Assembly: GCF_000521215.1 (NCBI RefSeq)
Contig: NZ_KI928917.1
Span: 375,008-425,619 of the forward strand
DNA: 50,612 nucleotides
Direction: 5' to 3'
Source of the DNA: Labrenzia sp. DG1229
GTDB lineage: Bacteria > Pseudomonadota > Alphaproteobacteria > Rhizobiales > Stappiaceae
The notes under the pieces are model-generated. The model saw only the letters and a list, made by a program, of their open reading frames with translations. It was not told where the DNA came from and ran no database searches. Position 1 is the stretch's first letter; each line of letters begins with the position of its first letter. Below are positions 43,168 through 50,612 of this stretch, one piece after another. The translations under genes and the position numbers were made by a program.

Positions 43168-46100
43168 TCAGACGAGGAAGTCGTCTTCGCCCAGTTGCGA
43201 CGCGTCGATGTTGACCAGGCGCAGTGAGCTGTCCGACCCGAAGGACAGGACTGCATCCGAGCCATCCTGGATCGCGCCGGAGAGAACTTCGGCAACATCG
43301 AAATCATCAGCGAAATCACCGCTTGATATCCGGTCGGTGCCGAGTTCGAAGTCAGTTACCGTGTCGGCACCCTGGCTTGCGGCGAAAATGTCCGCACCGT
43401 CGCCACCTGTGAGCAGATCGTCACCGCCGGCACCGTTCAGGAGGTTGTCGAAACCGCTGCCGGTAATGACATCGCCGTCGTTGGAACCGATGACGTTTTC
43501 GATTGAGCTGAGAACATCCGTTTCGACACTGTTTTCGATCACGTCCTCGCCGACAACACCTGTGCTGGAAATCGGCTCGACGGAATCGAGTGTCGCTCCG
43601 GCATCCACAAGCGTATCTTGAACAACCGGACCATTCTGGCCTGCAGGTGCATTGTGAAGATGGATTGCGGAGACCACTCCCGGGATAGGTGTCTGCAAAT
43701 CCGCTTCATTGAGGCCAGAGACATCCAGTACGCTGGAATAGGTGACTTCACCCGTTGTCAGGTTCTGGACGATGGTCACCGTTGCCTCGCCGGTTGCTTC
43801 ACTGTCGGAAAGCGGTCCCGGCTCCTGGGCAGCATCCAGTCCTCCGGAGAGTTCGATGGTCCGGATGCCGTGTTCCGTAACGTCGCTGTCGACAAGCAGC
43901 TGCCCCCTGATCTCACCACCCGGGAAGTCCGAGGTGTGGATGTTGTAGTAGAGATCGCCCGCGGCTGCCTGGTCCGCGAACGCGGCTCCGTCCGCAATCG
44001 CAGATCCGAATTGCGCAGGCGCGGCAACCACTGCATTTTCCACTCGCACGGTGAAACCGGTATCCCGCGTTGCGGTTCCGTTGCCGTTGGCGCCTAGGGT
44101 CACGTTGACAGCGACATCCAAGTCGGAAAAGTCCGCCGTGTCGACGCCCTCCCCACCATCAAGGAAATCGTTGCCAAGGCCACCGACAAGGACGTTGTCG
44201 CCGTCACCCGCGATCAGGGTGTCATTTCCGGCGCCGCCATTGATGACACCCTCGACGAGACCGAGATCGACAAAGATGTCGTCTTCGTTGCCAAGCAAGA
44301 CATTGCCGTTGATGACGCCTCCGTCGTTGACGATGGTAACGGAGCCGCCTTCGCGGGCATCGATCGCGTTGACGGTGCCCGAGATTTCCCCCTCGTTGAT
44401 GATGGCTCCCAGAATGTCCAGACCGCCATCGATGCGGATGCCTGCAGCAGCCTCTGACCCTTCGGACCCTGCAATGACACCTTGGTTTTCGACAAGACCG
44501 GCAAACCCTGCGTCTTCAACGTTGGAGAACAGACGCAGGCCATCACCGATTGTGTTGCCTTCGCTTGCATCGCCGCCACCGACAATCGCTCCCTGGTTGA
44601 TAATCGAGGCCGAGACAATATCGCCGTCGACATCACCGGTCTGCAACGAAACTCCGGACGCGTTGTTGCCGTTGGCGTCCACCGTCCCCTGGTTGGTGAA
44701 GGTGTAGTTGTCCGCTGTCCCGTCAGCATAAACGGTGCCGTTGCGCTGCGTGCCAGTTGCAAGGATTGCGCCCTGGTTGACAACATCCAGGCCTACGCCG
44801 TCGATGTTCAGGGCACGGCTGTCGGAGGAAACGGTCCCCTGGTTGACGAATGATCCGCCGGAATGGTTACCCGTTCCGAAATAGACACCATTTTGAGCGC
44901 CGGCAAAAACACCGCTGGCTTCATTTACAAGCGCTCCCTGGAAATCGACACCGTTGACCGCTCTGAAGGCACCGACTGTACCTTGCTGGCTTTCAGCGGT
45001 GACCGTGCCGGAGTTGGTGACCGACCCGGTGAACAGCGCTGTGGCAAAACCACCCTCAGCCAATCTGGCACCTTCCAGCCTGATGCCGTCTCCCGCGGTT
45101 CCGGCAGCCGCGGATGCCTGGCCACGACCAGCAATGGTTCCCGCGTTTTCAACTTCAACCTCGCCGTTGCCGTTTGCGGACAGGGAGAGAGAAATACCGG
45201 CGCCATTGTTGTTTGCGCCAGCATCGATCACACCGGTCGGCAGGTTGCCGATGGAGTAGTCACTGGCTGTGTCATCGGCATAGACCGTGCCGTTACGTTG
45301 ATCACCCGTTCCCAGAATGTTGCCGCCGTTGAGGAGGTTGACGCCGGAACCGTCGATATTGACCGCGCGGCTGCCGGACTGGATGGTTCCGAAGTTCTGA
45401 ACATCCAGATCGTGCTCGGCATTGCCGATATAAAGACCATTGCGCGGTCCTTCGATCGTGCCGGTGCTGGAATTGAAGATCCGGCCCTCGGCTGCAATAC
45501 CATCCGCGATACGGATTCCAGCCGTCGTTCCCTGATTGCTTTCGGTGCTGATGAGGCCACTGTTGAAGATGTCGGTCTCCAGCACAGCGCCATCTGCCCC
45601 GTCATCGATCCGGATTCCATCGCCTGCTAGCGGCGTGTTGGACGCAGCTTCATCACCCCGGCCCTGAATGACACCACCGAACCCGTTGAATATGCTGCCC
45701 TGGACAATGTCGTTGAGTTCATCACCAACTTGAAGCGAAATGCCCGCTCCCTGGTTGCCTTCGCCCGCATCGATCGTTCCTCCAGTGAAGTTGCTGATCG
45801 AAAAATCTTCCGCGGTACTGTTAGTGTAGATCGTGCCGTTCCGCTGATCGCCCGTGCCGACGATGTCTCCGAAGTTGCGGACGCTGACGCCCTGACCCTG
45901 AATATCGATCGCGCGGCTGTCTGACGAAATCACCGCACCACTGAAGTTATCCAGTCGCCCTGATGATTGTGCACCGGCAAACTGGACGCCGTTGAATTCG
46001 CCATCAACTGCTCCGAAATTCCGGATATCGGCGCTGCCGCTTACCTGGATTCCGGTGGCAAGCGCATCCGGACCGCTGTTGGCTTCAATCCGTGCATTGC

Positions 46101-46347
46101 GAAAATTGAAGACCTGGGCGTCCTGTCCGCCAACGGAAACGGCAGCAGCGGCATTGTTCGTGGTCACATGACCAAAATTCAAGAACCGTGTGAAATCATT
46201 GTCGAGGACAAACGCTGGCGTGTTGTCAACGACCACACTATTGAAAATACCGTTCGAAAGCGATTGACCGTCACGAGCGGTTTCCTGTGCCAGCGTGGAC
46301 GTCGTCAACAAGCGCGCCCGCATACCGGCAAGCATCCCAGATACCAT
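43168..46347 (-). CDS. Large secreted repeat protein with RTX-like and CHRD segments
   Basis: Numbering is from the upstream ATG 46392 (1074 residues). I prefer ATG 46347, which has GGAG eight bases before it and gives 1059. There is no Sec signal. Residues about 157-700 contain three imperfect repeats of about 183 residues, each opening with S-D/G-SRA and containing GTGDQRNGTVYAD-like and NNGAGISL-like motifs. RTX-type nonapeptides follow (GGAGNDTL, GGLGNDFLDGGEG, about 719-749; GAGGDDLLTGGDGAD, about 987-1001). CHRD-like pieces lie between them (YYNIHTSDFPGGEIRGQL; AIHLHNAPAGQNGPVV). The C-terminus DFLV resembles a type I secretion signal. It is probably exported by the adjacent ABC/HlyD system and acts as an adhesin or matrix protein. 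Confidence 0.82.
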   Translation of the reverse strand: MVSGMLAGMRARLLTTSTLAQETARDGQSLSNGIFNSVVVDNTPAFVLDNDFTRFLNFGHVTTNNAAAAVSVGGQDAQVFNFRNARIEANSGPDALATGIQVSGSADIRNFGAVDGEFNGVQFAGAQSSGRLDNFSGAVISSDSRAIDIQGQGVSVRNFGDIVGTGDQRNGTIYTNSTAEDFSISNFTGGTIDAGEGNQGAGISLQVGDELNDIVQGSIFNGFGGVIQGRGDEAASNTPLAGDGIRIDDGADGAVLETDIFNSGLISTESNQGTTAGIRIADGIAAEGRIFNSSTGTIEGPRNGLYIGNAEHDLDVQNFGTIQSGSRAVNIDGSGVNLLNGGNILGTGDQRNGTVYADDTASDYSIGNLPTGVIDAGANNNGAGISLSLSANGNGEVEVENAGTIAGRGQASAAAGTAGDGIRLEGARLAEGGFATALFTGSVTNSGTVTAESQQGTVGAFRAVNGVDFQGALVNEASGVFAGAQNGVYFGTGNHSGGSFVNQGTVSSDSRALNIDGVGLDVVNQGAILATGTQRNGTVYADGTADNYTFTNQGTVDANGNNASGVSLQTGDVDGDIVSASIINQGAIVGGGDASEGNTIGDGLRLFSNVEDAGFAGLVENQGVIAGSEGSEAAAGIRIDGGLDILGAIINEGEISGTVNAIDAREGGSVTIVNDGGVINGNVLLGNEDDIFVDLGLVEGVINGGAGNDTLIAGDGDNVLVGGLGNDFLDGGEGVDTADFSDLDVAVNVTLGANGNGTATRDTGFTVRVENAVVAAPAQFGSAIADGAAFADQAAAGDLYYNIHTSDFPGGEIRGQLLVDSDVTEHGIRTIELSGGLDAAQEPGPLSDSEATGEATVTIVQNLTTGEVTYSSVLDVSGLNEADLQTPIPGVVSAIHLHNAPAGQNGPVVQDTLVDAGATLDSVEPISSTGVVGEDVIENSVETDVLSSIENVIGSNDGDVITGSGFDNLLNGAGGDDLLTGGDGADIFAASQGADTVTDFELGTDRISSGDFADDFDVAEVLSGAIQDGSDAVLSFGSDSSLRLVNIDASQLGEDDFLV
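44293..45924 (-). repeat. Three tandem about 550-bp coding repeats in the secreted protein
   Basis: The units begin at about 45924, 45378 and 44826 on the minus strand, 546 and 552 bp apart. They share the protein pattern SxSRA-(I/V/L)-(D/N)-I, then a GTGDQRNGT or ATGTQRNGT turn, then GAGISL or ASGVSL. A weaker partial unit precedes the first. The spacing suggests past tandem duplication with divergence and makes the region prone to length change. Confidence 0.75.
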
Positions 46348-46621
46348 TTGGAAATCTCCATAAGAGTTGTCATCCGGGTACACCCTCTGCATGACGGCGC
46401 CCGGTACTCATGGATCTGTTGTGAGCACCTGAGTTCTTGAAATTCATAATGCCAATACACGCCATAACCTGACGAAATGATCACGGAGCACGTTATCGAA
46501 TGAAATTATTTATCCTCATGTTTATAGAGGCTTGTCGCTTTTCCTTTCGAGACTGAATCTATTCGTTCACCTGTTTTGGCAAAAACGTGAAGCAAAACGA
46601 AAATGAAATCGTTCCCCGTCA

Positions 46622-46656
46622 CATCCACGTCAGGCAACTCCTGTCTGACGTGGATG
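46622..46656. repeat. Strong hairpin upstream of the secreted repeat protein gene
   Basis: CATCCACGTCAG (46622-46633) and CTGACGTGGATG (46645-46656) form a perfect 12-bp stem with an 11-base loop that itself can pair (CAGG and CCTG). It lies 100 bp after the LysR stop and about 275 bp before the adhesin start, both on the minus strand. No T run follows on either strand. It could end LysR transcription or regulate the secretion operon. The surrounding 46393-46756 holds no supported gene and is AT-rich. Confidence 0.55.
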
Positions 46657-46756
46657 CCGAAACGCGATACCTGAGGAAGATCTCCACTGATTTCGATTGC
46701 TCGATATTAGGCAGCACATGAGAAATTGAAAATAATGAGCCACCCAAAAAAGGCGA

Positions 46757-47755
46757 TCAGATAACCGCTGCGGTGCGCTCAGTCACTGCATGCGCAACAG
46801 CTTGCCGTGCGCCATGGGTGCCCTTGGGAGGTGTTTCGCCAACATAAGAACTGATTGAGGCGACCACACCGTAACGGGAATATTGCCGGCGGGTAATCGC
46901 TCCGAGTTCGCGAACGTTGCCCTCTCCATCAAACGGAACAAAGGCAAGACCGAGATTGTCGCGCTTGAACTGTTCGGCAGCAATTGCATTCACGATTGTA
47001 CATGCATCGCAATGCACCAGGTGGCGGCACAGGGTTTCAAAACGCGCGGACCTGACATCGATCCCGAGCCGCTCGGCGGCATCTGATGACGAGGCTGGAA
47101 GATCCTTTTCCAGGTCATAACCGAATGGAATGTCGAAACGGATCAGATACTTTGCGGGAACGTCTGTTGCGCGAATGCCATTCCTGCCTGACAGAACGTG
47201 CCCTTCCCGCATACCGAGATAAAGAGGCTCGAGCCAGAGCGGTGTAAATGTCAGCGCATCATCAGAGCCTTCGCCATGGAGCATGACATGGCTGTTGCGT
47301 GAGATCAGAGCTGCATCCAGCTGCATCTGCTCGACCATCCTCGACAATTCGATCGGTTTTTCCTCGACGACCACGAGCCTCAGATCCGGAAACAGCTCAG
47401 CGATCATGTCCAGAAAATAGCCTGACAGATAGGCGGCAAGCGTTGGTGTCATGCCCAGCCGAAACGGTGTTGCCTCAAGTTTTCTGAAGTGCTGTGCCGT
47501 TTCAGATATGCGGTCTACCAATCCGTTTATTTCCGTCGCGACTTCAGCGACCTGCTCGCCAAATTCCGTCAGAAGAACATCGTTTCGCGTGCGCTCGAAA
47601 ATCTGAACGCCGAGTTCGACTTCCATTTTCTTGATCTGGTTGGACAACGCGGGTTGGCTGACATGGACGGCGCGGGCGGCACGCGTGAAATTTCTGTGGT
47701 GCGCCACGGCAGCAACATATTGCAGATCCCGAAGGTTCATTCGGCTCTCGGACAT
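46757..47755 (-). CDS. LysR-family regulator, OxyR-like N-terminus
   Basis: The 332-residue protein begins with a LysR helix-turn-helix near MNLRDLQYVAAVAHHRNFTRAARAV, the style of OxyR and CynR-type regulators. An effector domain follows (PFRLGMTPTLAAYLSGYFLD). Three cysteines sit close together in TLCRHLVHCDACTIV. They do not align with the two redox cysteines of OxyR as far as I can see, so peroxide sensing is not claimed. Start is ATG 47755 or ATG 47740. It lies upstream of the secreted protein gene on the same strand, separated by a strong hairpin. Confidence 0.82.
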   Translation of the reverse strand: MSESRMNLRDLQYVAAVAHHRNFTRAARAVHVSQPALSNQIKKMEVELGVQIFERTRNDVLLTEFGEQVAEVATEINGLVDRISETAQHFRKLEATPFRLGMTPTLAAYLSGYFLDMIAELFPDLRLVVVEEKPIELSRMVEQMQLDAALISRNSHVMLHGEGSDDALTFTPLWLEPLYLGMREGHVLSGRNGIRATDVPAKYLIRFDIPFGYDLEKDLPASSSDAAERLGIDVRSARFETLCRHLVHCDACTIVNAIAAEQFKRDNLGLAFVPFDGEGNVRELGAITRRQYSRYGVVASISSYVGETPPKGTHGARQAVAHAVTERTAAVI

Positions 47756-48314
47756 GACTGGTTAGGTTCGCGCGCATACTGCAACAGGAACATTCACAGA
47801 TAAAATGACATTAAATTTATGGATTTTGACCGTTTACTCGGAATGTTTGCCTGCATGGCTGCGCCTGAAAGAAACAAAAGCCAACTGGTCTCATTTTATA
47901 CCATTTTTTTGCAACCTAACCCTCTGCTTTACAAATCAGTCTGGCACCGGTCCGGCCTTGATTGCAGAAGTTCGGCAATTCTGCCTCACAGAGGTTACGC
48001 TCGCGCAGACAAGACCTCTCAAGTTGCGAAAGGCTGTTCGTGGCTCCCAGACTTGCGCTCACGTTCTTGTCGATTGCGCCGAGAATGTTCATGAACGAGA
48101 TATGCGCGGAGACCCGTGCGGGATACGGACTTGGGGTCAGGACCCATTAATCCGGAAGGCCGCAATGACCGCTTCAAGACCGATGCGGACATTGTTGGAA
48201 GTCCGACGTGGCCCAAAGCAAGGGAAGGCATGAACACAAGTTTATCTTGTACGGGTACCGACAGGGCGAAGGCATGTTAGGCTTGGCGAGTTCTTGGAGA
48301 GAGGAATTAACCTG
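47756..48314. other. Intergenic region, no supported gene
   Basis: A 142-codon plus-strand frame (47805-48233) and smaller ones on both strands show no family features, no clear ribosome site and an amino acid make-up unlike the neighbours. The end of the region carries the ribosome site GAGAGGA of the acetyltransferase. It may hold decayed sequence. Confidence 0.45.
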
Positions 48315-48809
48315 ATGTCTGCGGAAATCTTGTTTGTCAGCGAGGTCAAAAACATGCCCGTATTTCGAGATTTTCTAGTTGAATACTACAGGATCATTCT
48401 GAATACTTTTGAAGCAGCGGGCGGCCCAGTTCTTGTGCCAGAAGAGATGGCTGACAGCAACATAGAACATCTTGATGAGACGCTTCCGGCAGAAGGACGC
48501 CTGGCTCTTGCATACTGCGAGGATCAGAAGCTTCTAGGTTGCGGTGCGCTCCGCCGGATACGCCCTGACGCGGTTGAAATGAAGCGGATGTTCGTAAGAC
48601 CCGAAGCTCAGGGACAAGGATTGGGAAAACGCCTATTTGAAATGCGCATCGAAGAGGCCCGAAAAATGGGATGCGGTGCCGTTTATGCCGACACGGCAAA
48701 AGGGAACCGCCCAATGCTCGCAATGTACGAGCGTTTCGGGTTTCATTATATTCAGCGCTATCCTGAAAACGCCAACCCGCCTGAGTTTGAACCATATCTG
48801 TTTTTTTAG
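48315..48809 (+). CDS. GNAT-family N-acetyltransferase
   Basis: The 164-residue protein has the GNAT acetyl-CoA site VEMKRMFVRPEAQGQGLGKRLFE (motif A R/QxxGxG/A as QGQGLGKR) and a C-terminal ANPPEFEPYLFF. YERFGFHYIQRY is motif B. It moves an acetyl group from acetyl-CoA to an unknown amine. ATG 48315 follows GAGAGGA by nine bases and is better than the GTG/TTG options upstream. The insertion element begins about 40 bp after its stop, so no downstream partner can be seen. Confidence 0.85.
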   Translation: MSAEILFVSEVKNMPVFRDFLVEYYRIILNTFEAAGGPVLVPEEMADSNIEHLDETLPAEGRLALAYCEDQKLLGCGALRRIRPDAVEMKRMFVRPEAQGQGLGKRLFEMRIEEARKMGCGAVYADTAKGNRPMLAMYERFGFHYIQRYPENANPPEFEPYLFF

Positions 48810-48851
48810 AATATCGCTTTTCGTGAGCGCGAGAAAGTCTGCTTTGTCCGG

Positions 48852-50360
48852 ATAGTGTTGAAAAAGCCGGTGGTTTGCCGGCACCGGACATTAGGTTGAG
48901 TTTGCCAATCCCGGTTTTCACACCGGTTGTGGCACCATCTTTGCGAGTTTTCGGAGGTTTTGGGCGGTCGCTGCCAGTTGGAACTGTTCGGTTGCCCCTT
49001 TTGGTCCTCGTAATCTCATCGTTGATACGCCGATATATCGTTTGAGGTGGGCGAACAGCATTTCGACCTTTCGTCGCTGGATGAACGACGTCATGTAGGC
49101 GTCGGTGTCTCTGATGGCACGAGCGACATCACGCGCTTCTTCGTGAACGGATCGAGTAACGGCGCGTGCGGGCTGGTTCGGGCAGCATTTGGTTTTCAAT
49201 GCGCATTGGCTGCAATTTTGCTTCGCCGCACGATATTTGACTGTGCCATCTTTGCTGACCTTTGGAAGGCGTGGATTTGTGAAGTTGCGCCGATAGCGCT
49301 GTAGGGTATTCCCACTGGGACAGGTGTATTGGTCTGCCGCCTTGTCATATGCGAAGTCCTCGCGCGAGAACGTGCCGTCCGTCCGCTTCGATTTATCCCA
49401 AACAGGAATGTGCGGTTCTATTCCACGTTCCTCGACCAACCAGCCCAACATCTCAGCCGAGCCATAGCCGGTGTCGCCAACCAGTTTTTTCGGGAAAAGA
49501 CCGAACTTGTTGTGGATACGATCAATCATTCGACGTGCTGCCAACGTCTCTGCTGGTCTGATCGGAACTGTCGGTTCTACGTCGACAATCACCGCATTAT
49601 CCAAGTCCACCATATAGTTGGTGGAATAGGCGAAGTAGGCGGCTCCGCCATCAGCACCCGTCCAGCGGGCCCCCGGATCAACCGGAGAGATGTATTTGGG
49701 AACCACCTTCGTTGCTGCGCCGAAAGCAGCATCATCAAGTGTCGCAAGGTACTCATCAATGGCCTGGCTGGTCAGTTCGGGCGGCAACCCTTCCTTGCCA
49801 TCAATACCGCGCGTCTGATTGGCATTGGCCGGGATGAGACTGGCATCAACACCAAACCCTTCGCCGCCAACCAGGCCTTCATCAATACAGCGCTGCAAAA
49901 CTTTCTCGAAGAGATGGCGAAAGATGCCGCTGTCCCGGAAGCGGCCATAGCGGTTCTTGGAAAAGGTCGAGTGGTCTGGAACCGGATCAATGAGATCAAG
50001 CTTGCAAAACCACCGATAAGCCAGATTGAGATGCACCTCCTCACATAACCGGCGCTCCGAACGAATGCCCTGGCAATAACCAAGAAGAAGCATCCGGATC
50101 ATCAGTTCAGGGTCAATCGAGGGTCGACCGCCCTCACTGTAATACGGCGCCAGCAAAGGTCGCACATCACTCAGATCAACAAACCGATCAATCGCGCGCA
50201 ACGGATGGTCTTTGGGAACGTAATCTTCAATCGAAAACTCGTAAAACAGCGCTCCCTGCGCCACCTGTCTCGGTCCCATCATCGCACTCAGTCTCCCAAA
50301 TCACTCGGAAAACTGAATCAGCCGACAAAGGCGTCATCAAGGCGACTTTTTCAACACTAT
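48852..50360 (-). mobile_element. IS1182-family insertion sequence, copy B
   Basis: Terminal inverted repeats ATAGTGTTGAAAAAG lie at 48852 and, inverted with one mismatch near the inner edge, at 50360. CCGG flanks each side (48848-48851 and 50361-50364), a likely 4-bp duplication. The symmetry continues outward as GCTTTGT and ACAAAGC, so the undisturbed target would be an 18-bp palindrome with CCGG at its centre. The transposase inside is intact, so this copy could be active. Confidence 0.82.
48918..50282 (-). CDS. IS1182-family transposase (intact)
   Basis: The 454-residue protein has the IS1182 N-terminal domain (FYEFSIEDYVPKDHPLRAIDRF, then RPSIDPELMIRMLLLGY and CEEVHLNLAYRWFC). The DDE transposase core follows (VDASLIPANANQ, IVGDTGYGSAEMLGWL-like sequence) and a C-terminus with KVEMLFAHLKRYIGV, where the catalytic Glu lies. 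It has no internal stop, unlike the diverged copy at 6019-7413. Confidence 0.93.
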   Translation of the reverse strand: MMGPRQVAQGALFYEFSIEDYVPKDHPLRAIDRFVDLSDVRPLLAPYYSEGGRPSIDPELMIRMLLLGYCQGIRSERRLCEEVHLNLAYRWFCKLDLIDPVPDHSTFSKNRYGRFRDSGIFRHLFEKVLQRCIDEGLVGGEGFGVDASLIPANANQTRGIDGKEGLPPELTSQAIDEYLATLDDAAFGAATKVVPKYISPVDPGARWTGADGGAAYFAYSTNYMVDLDNAVIVDVEPTVPIRPAETLAARRMIDRIHNKFGLFPKKLVGDTGYGSAEMLGWLVEERGIEPHIPVWDKSKRTDGTFSREDFAYDKAADQYTCPSGNTLQRYRRNFTNPRLPKVSKDGTVKYRAAKQNCSQCALKTKCCPNQPARAVTRSVHEEARDVARAIRDTDAYMTSFIQRRKVEMLFAHLKRYIGVSTMRLRGPKGATEQFQLAATAQNLRKLAKMVPQPV

Positions 50361-50411
50361 CCGGACAAAGCTGCCGTTGCCGAACTTTACTATTGGAACT
50401 ATACGAAGTTC

Positions 50412-50612
50412 ATGTATTTCCTAGCGATCTCAGGCAGCACCCGTAAATTATCGACAAATACGGCGATGCTGCGAGCCATGTCGAGAATAGCACCCTCAGA
50501 TCACTCGATCAGTGTGTTTGACCGTATCGGCGATCTGCCTGTCTTTTCTACCGATCTGGAGGCGACACCGCTGCCTGACTCTGTCCAAAGGTTCACGGAG
50601 TTAATCCGCGGA
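50412..50612 (+). CDS. NADPH-dependent FMN reductase-like protein (3'-partial)
   Basis: The frame from ATG 50412 runs open to the right edge (67 codons). It begins MYFLAISGSTRKLSTNTAML, the phosphate-binding GSTR...S.N loop of the flavodoxin-like NADPH-dependent FMN reductases, followed by FDRIGDLPVFSTDLE, the usual DLP(x)F loop. It would reduce FMN, quinones or azo compounds. The insertion element ends about 50 bp upstream, so its promoter may have been displaced or supplied by the element. The frame is also open upstream of the ATG to the element edge. Confidence 0.72.
   Translation, partial: MYFLAISGSTRKLSTNTAMLRAMSRIAPSDHSISVFDRIGDLPVFSTDLEATPLPDSVQRFTELIRG

Noticed and set aside
46757..47755. 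Calling the LysR gene oxyR
   Set aside because: Only the N-terminal style is OxyR-like; the redox cysteine positions do not match as far as I can see, and no catalase or peroxidase is adjacent.
47805..48233. A 142-codon plus-strand frame after the LysR gene
   Set aside because: Composition unlike neighbours, no recognisable motif, no clear ribosome site; kept as part of a gene-free region.

Overview
The window looks like a chromosomal stretch of a marine-type alphaproteobacterium. The evidence is a GC-rich coding style, IclR, LysR and MarR regulators paired with TRAP and TTT uptake systems, a pca operon under a PcaQ-like regulator, a type I secreted repeat adhesin, and IS1182 and IS630 elements. 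A Roseibium/Labrenzia/Stappia or Rhodobacteraceae relative is my best guess from gene style. No rRNA, tRNA or other taxonomic marker is present, and I see no CRISPR array.

Layout. 0-10.7 kb is accessory and IS-scarred: a partial FkbM methyltransferase, an exported protein beside a membrane-bound AraC regulator, an IS630 element that created a hybrid ORF with a truncated gene, an IS1182 element whose transposase carries one amber codon, and a LysR gene divergent from a Cys-rich secreted protein and a quinone oxidoreductase-like enzyme. 11.1-12.2 kb holds a Tat-exported intradiol-dioxygenase-like protein with a ferric-reductase-like haem membrane protein. 12.5-19.4 kb is the protocatechuate branch of the beta-ketoadipate pathway: pcaQ divergent from pobA-pcaD-pcaC-pcaH-pcaG-BKACE-pcaB. 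The BKACE gene sits in the operon and no pcaI, pcaJ or pcaF is in the window, which suggests beta-ketoadipate is cleaved directly with acetyl-CoA. 19.4-22.3 kb is a TRAP transporter on the minus strand in which both dctQ and dctP carry a single-base frameshift.

22.7-33.9 kb is an IclR-centred divergon. On the minus strand: a TTT transporter (tctC, tctB, tctA), an aldehyde dehydrogenase, an aminotransferase-fold protein resembling phospho-amine phospho-lyases, an APH-fold small-molecule kinase and a Tm-1-like protein. On the plus strand: IclR, a HAD hydrolase and a second class III aminotransferase. Kinase, phospho-lyase and aldehyde dehydrogenase together suggest catabolism of an amino alcohol or hydroxylated amino acid; the substrate is unknown. 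This is the best candidate here for an undescribed pathway.

33.9-39.8 kb is part of a homoprotocatechuate meta-cleavage cluster (hpaR, hpaF, hpaE, hpaD, hpaI) with an aromatic amino acid decarboxylase inserted, which may connect aromatic amines to the ring-cleavage route. 40.0-46.3 kb is a type I secretion operon (repeat adhesin, ABC exporter, HlyD adaptor). 46.7-50.6 kb holds a LysR regulator, a GNAT acetyltransferase, an intact IS1182-family element inserted in the middle of a palindrome, and the start of an FMN reductase cut by the window edge.
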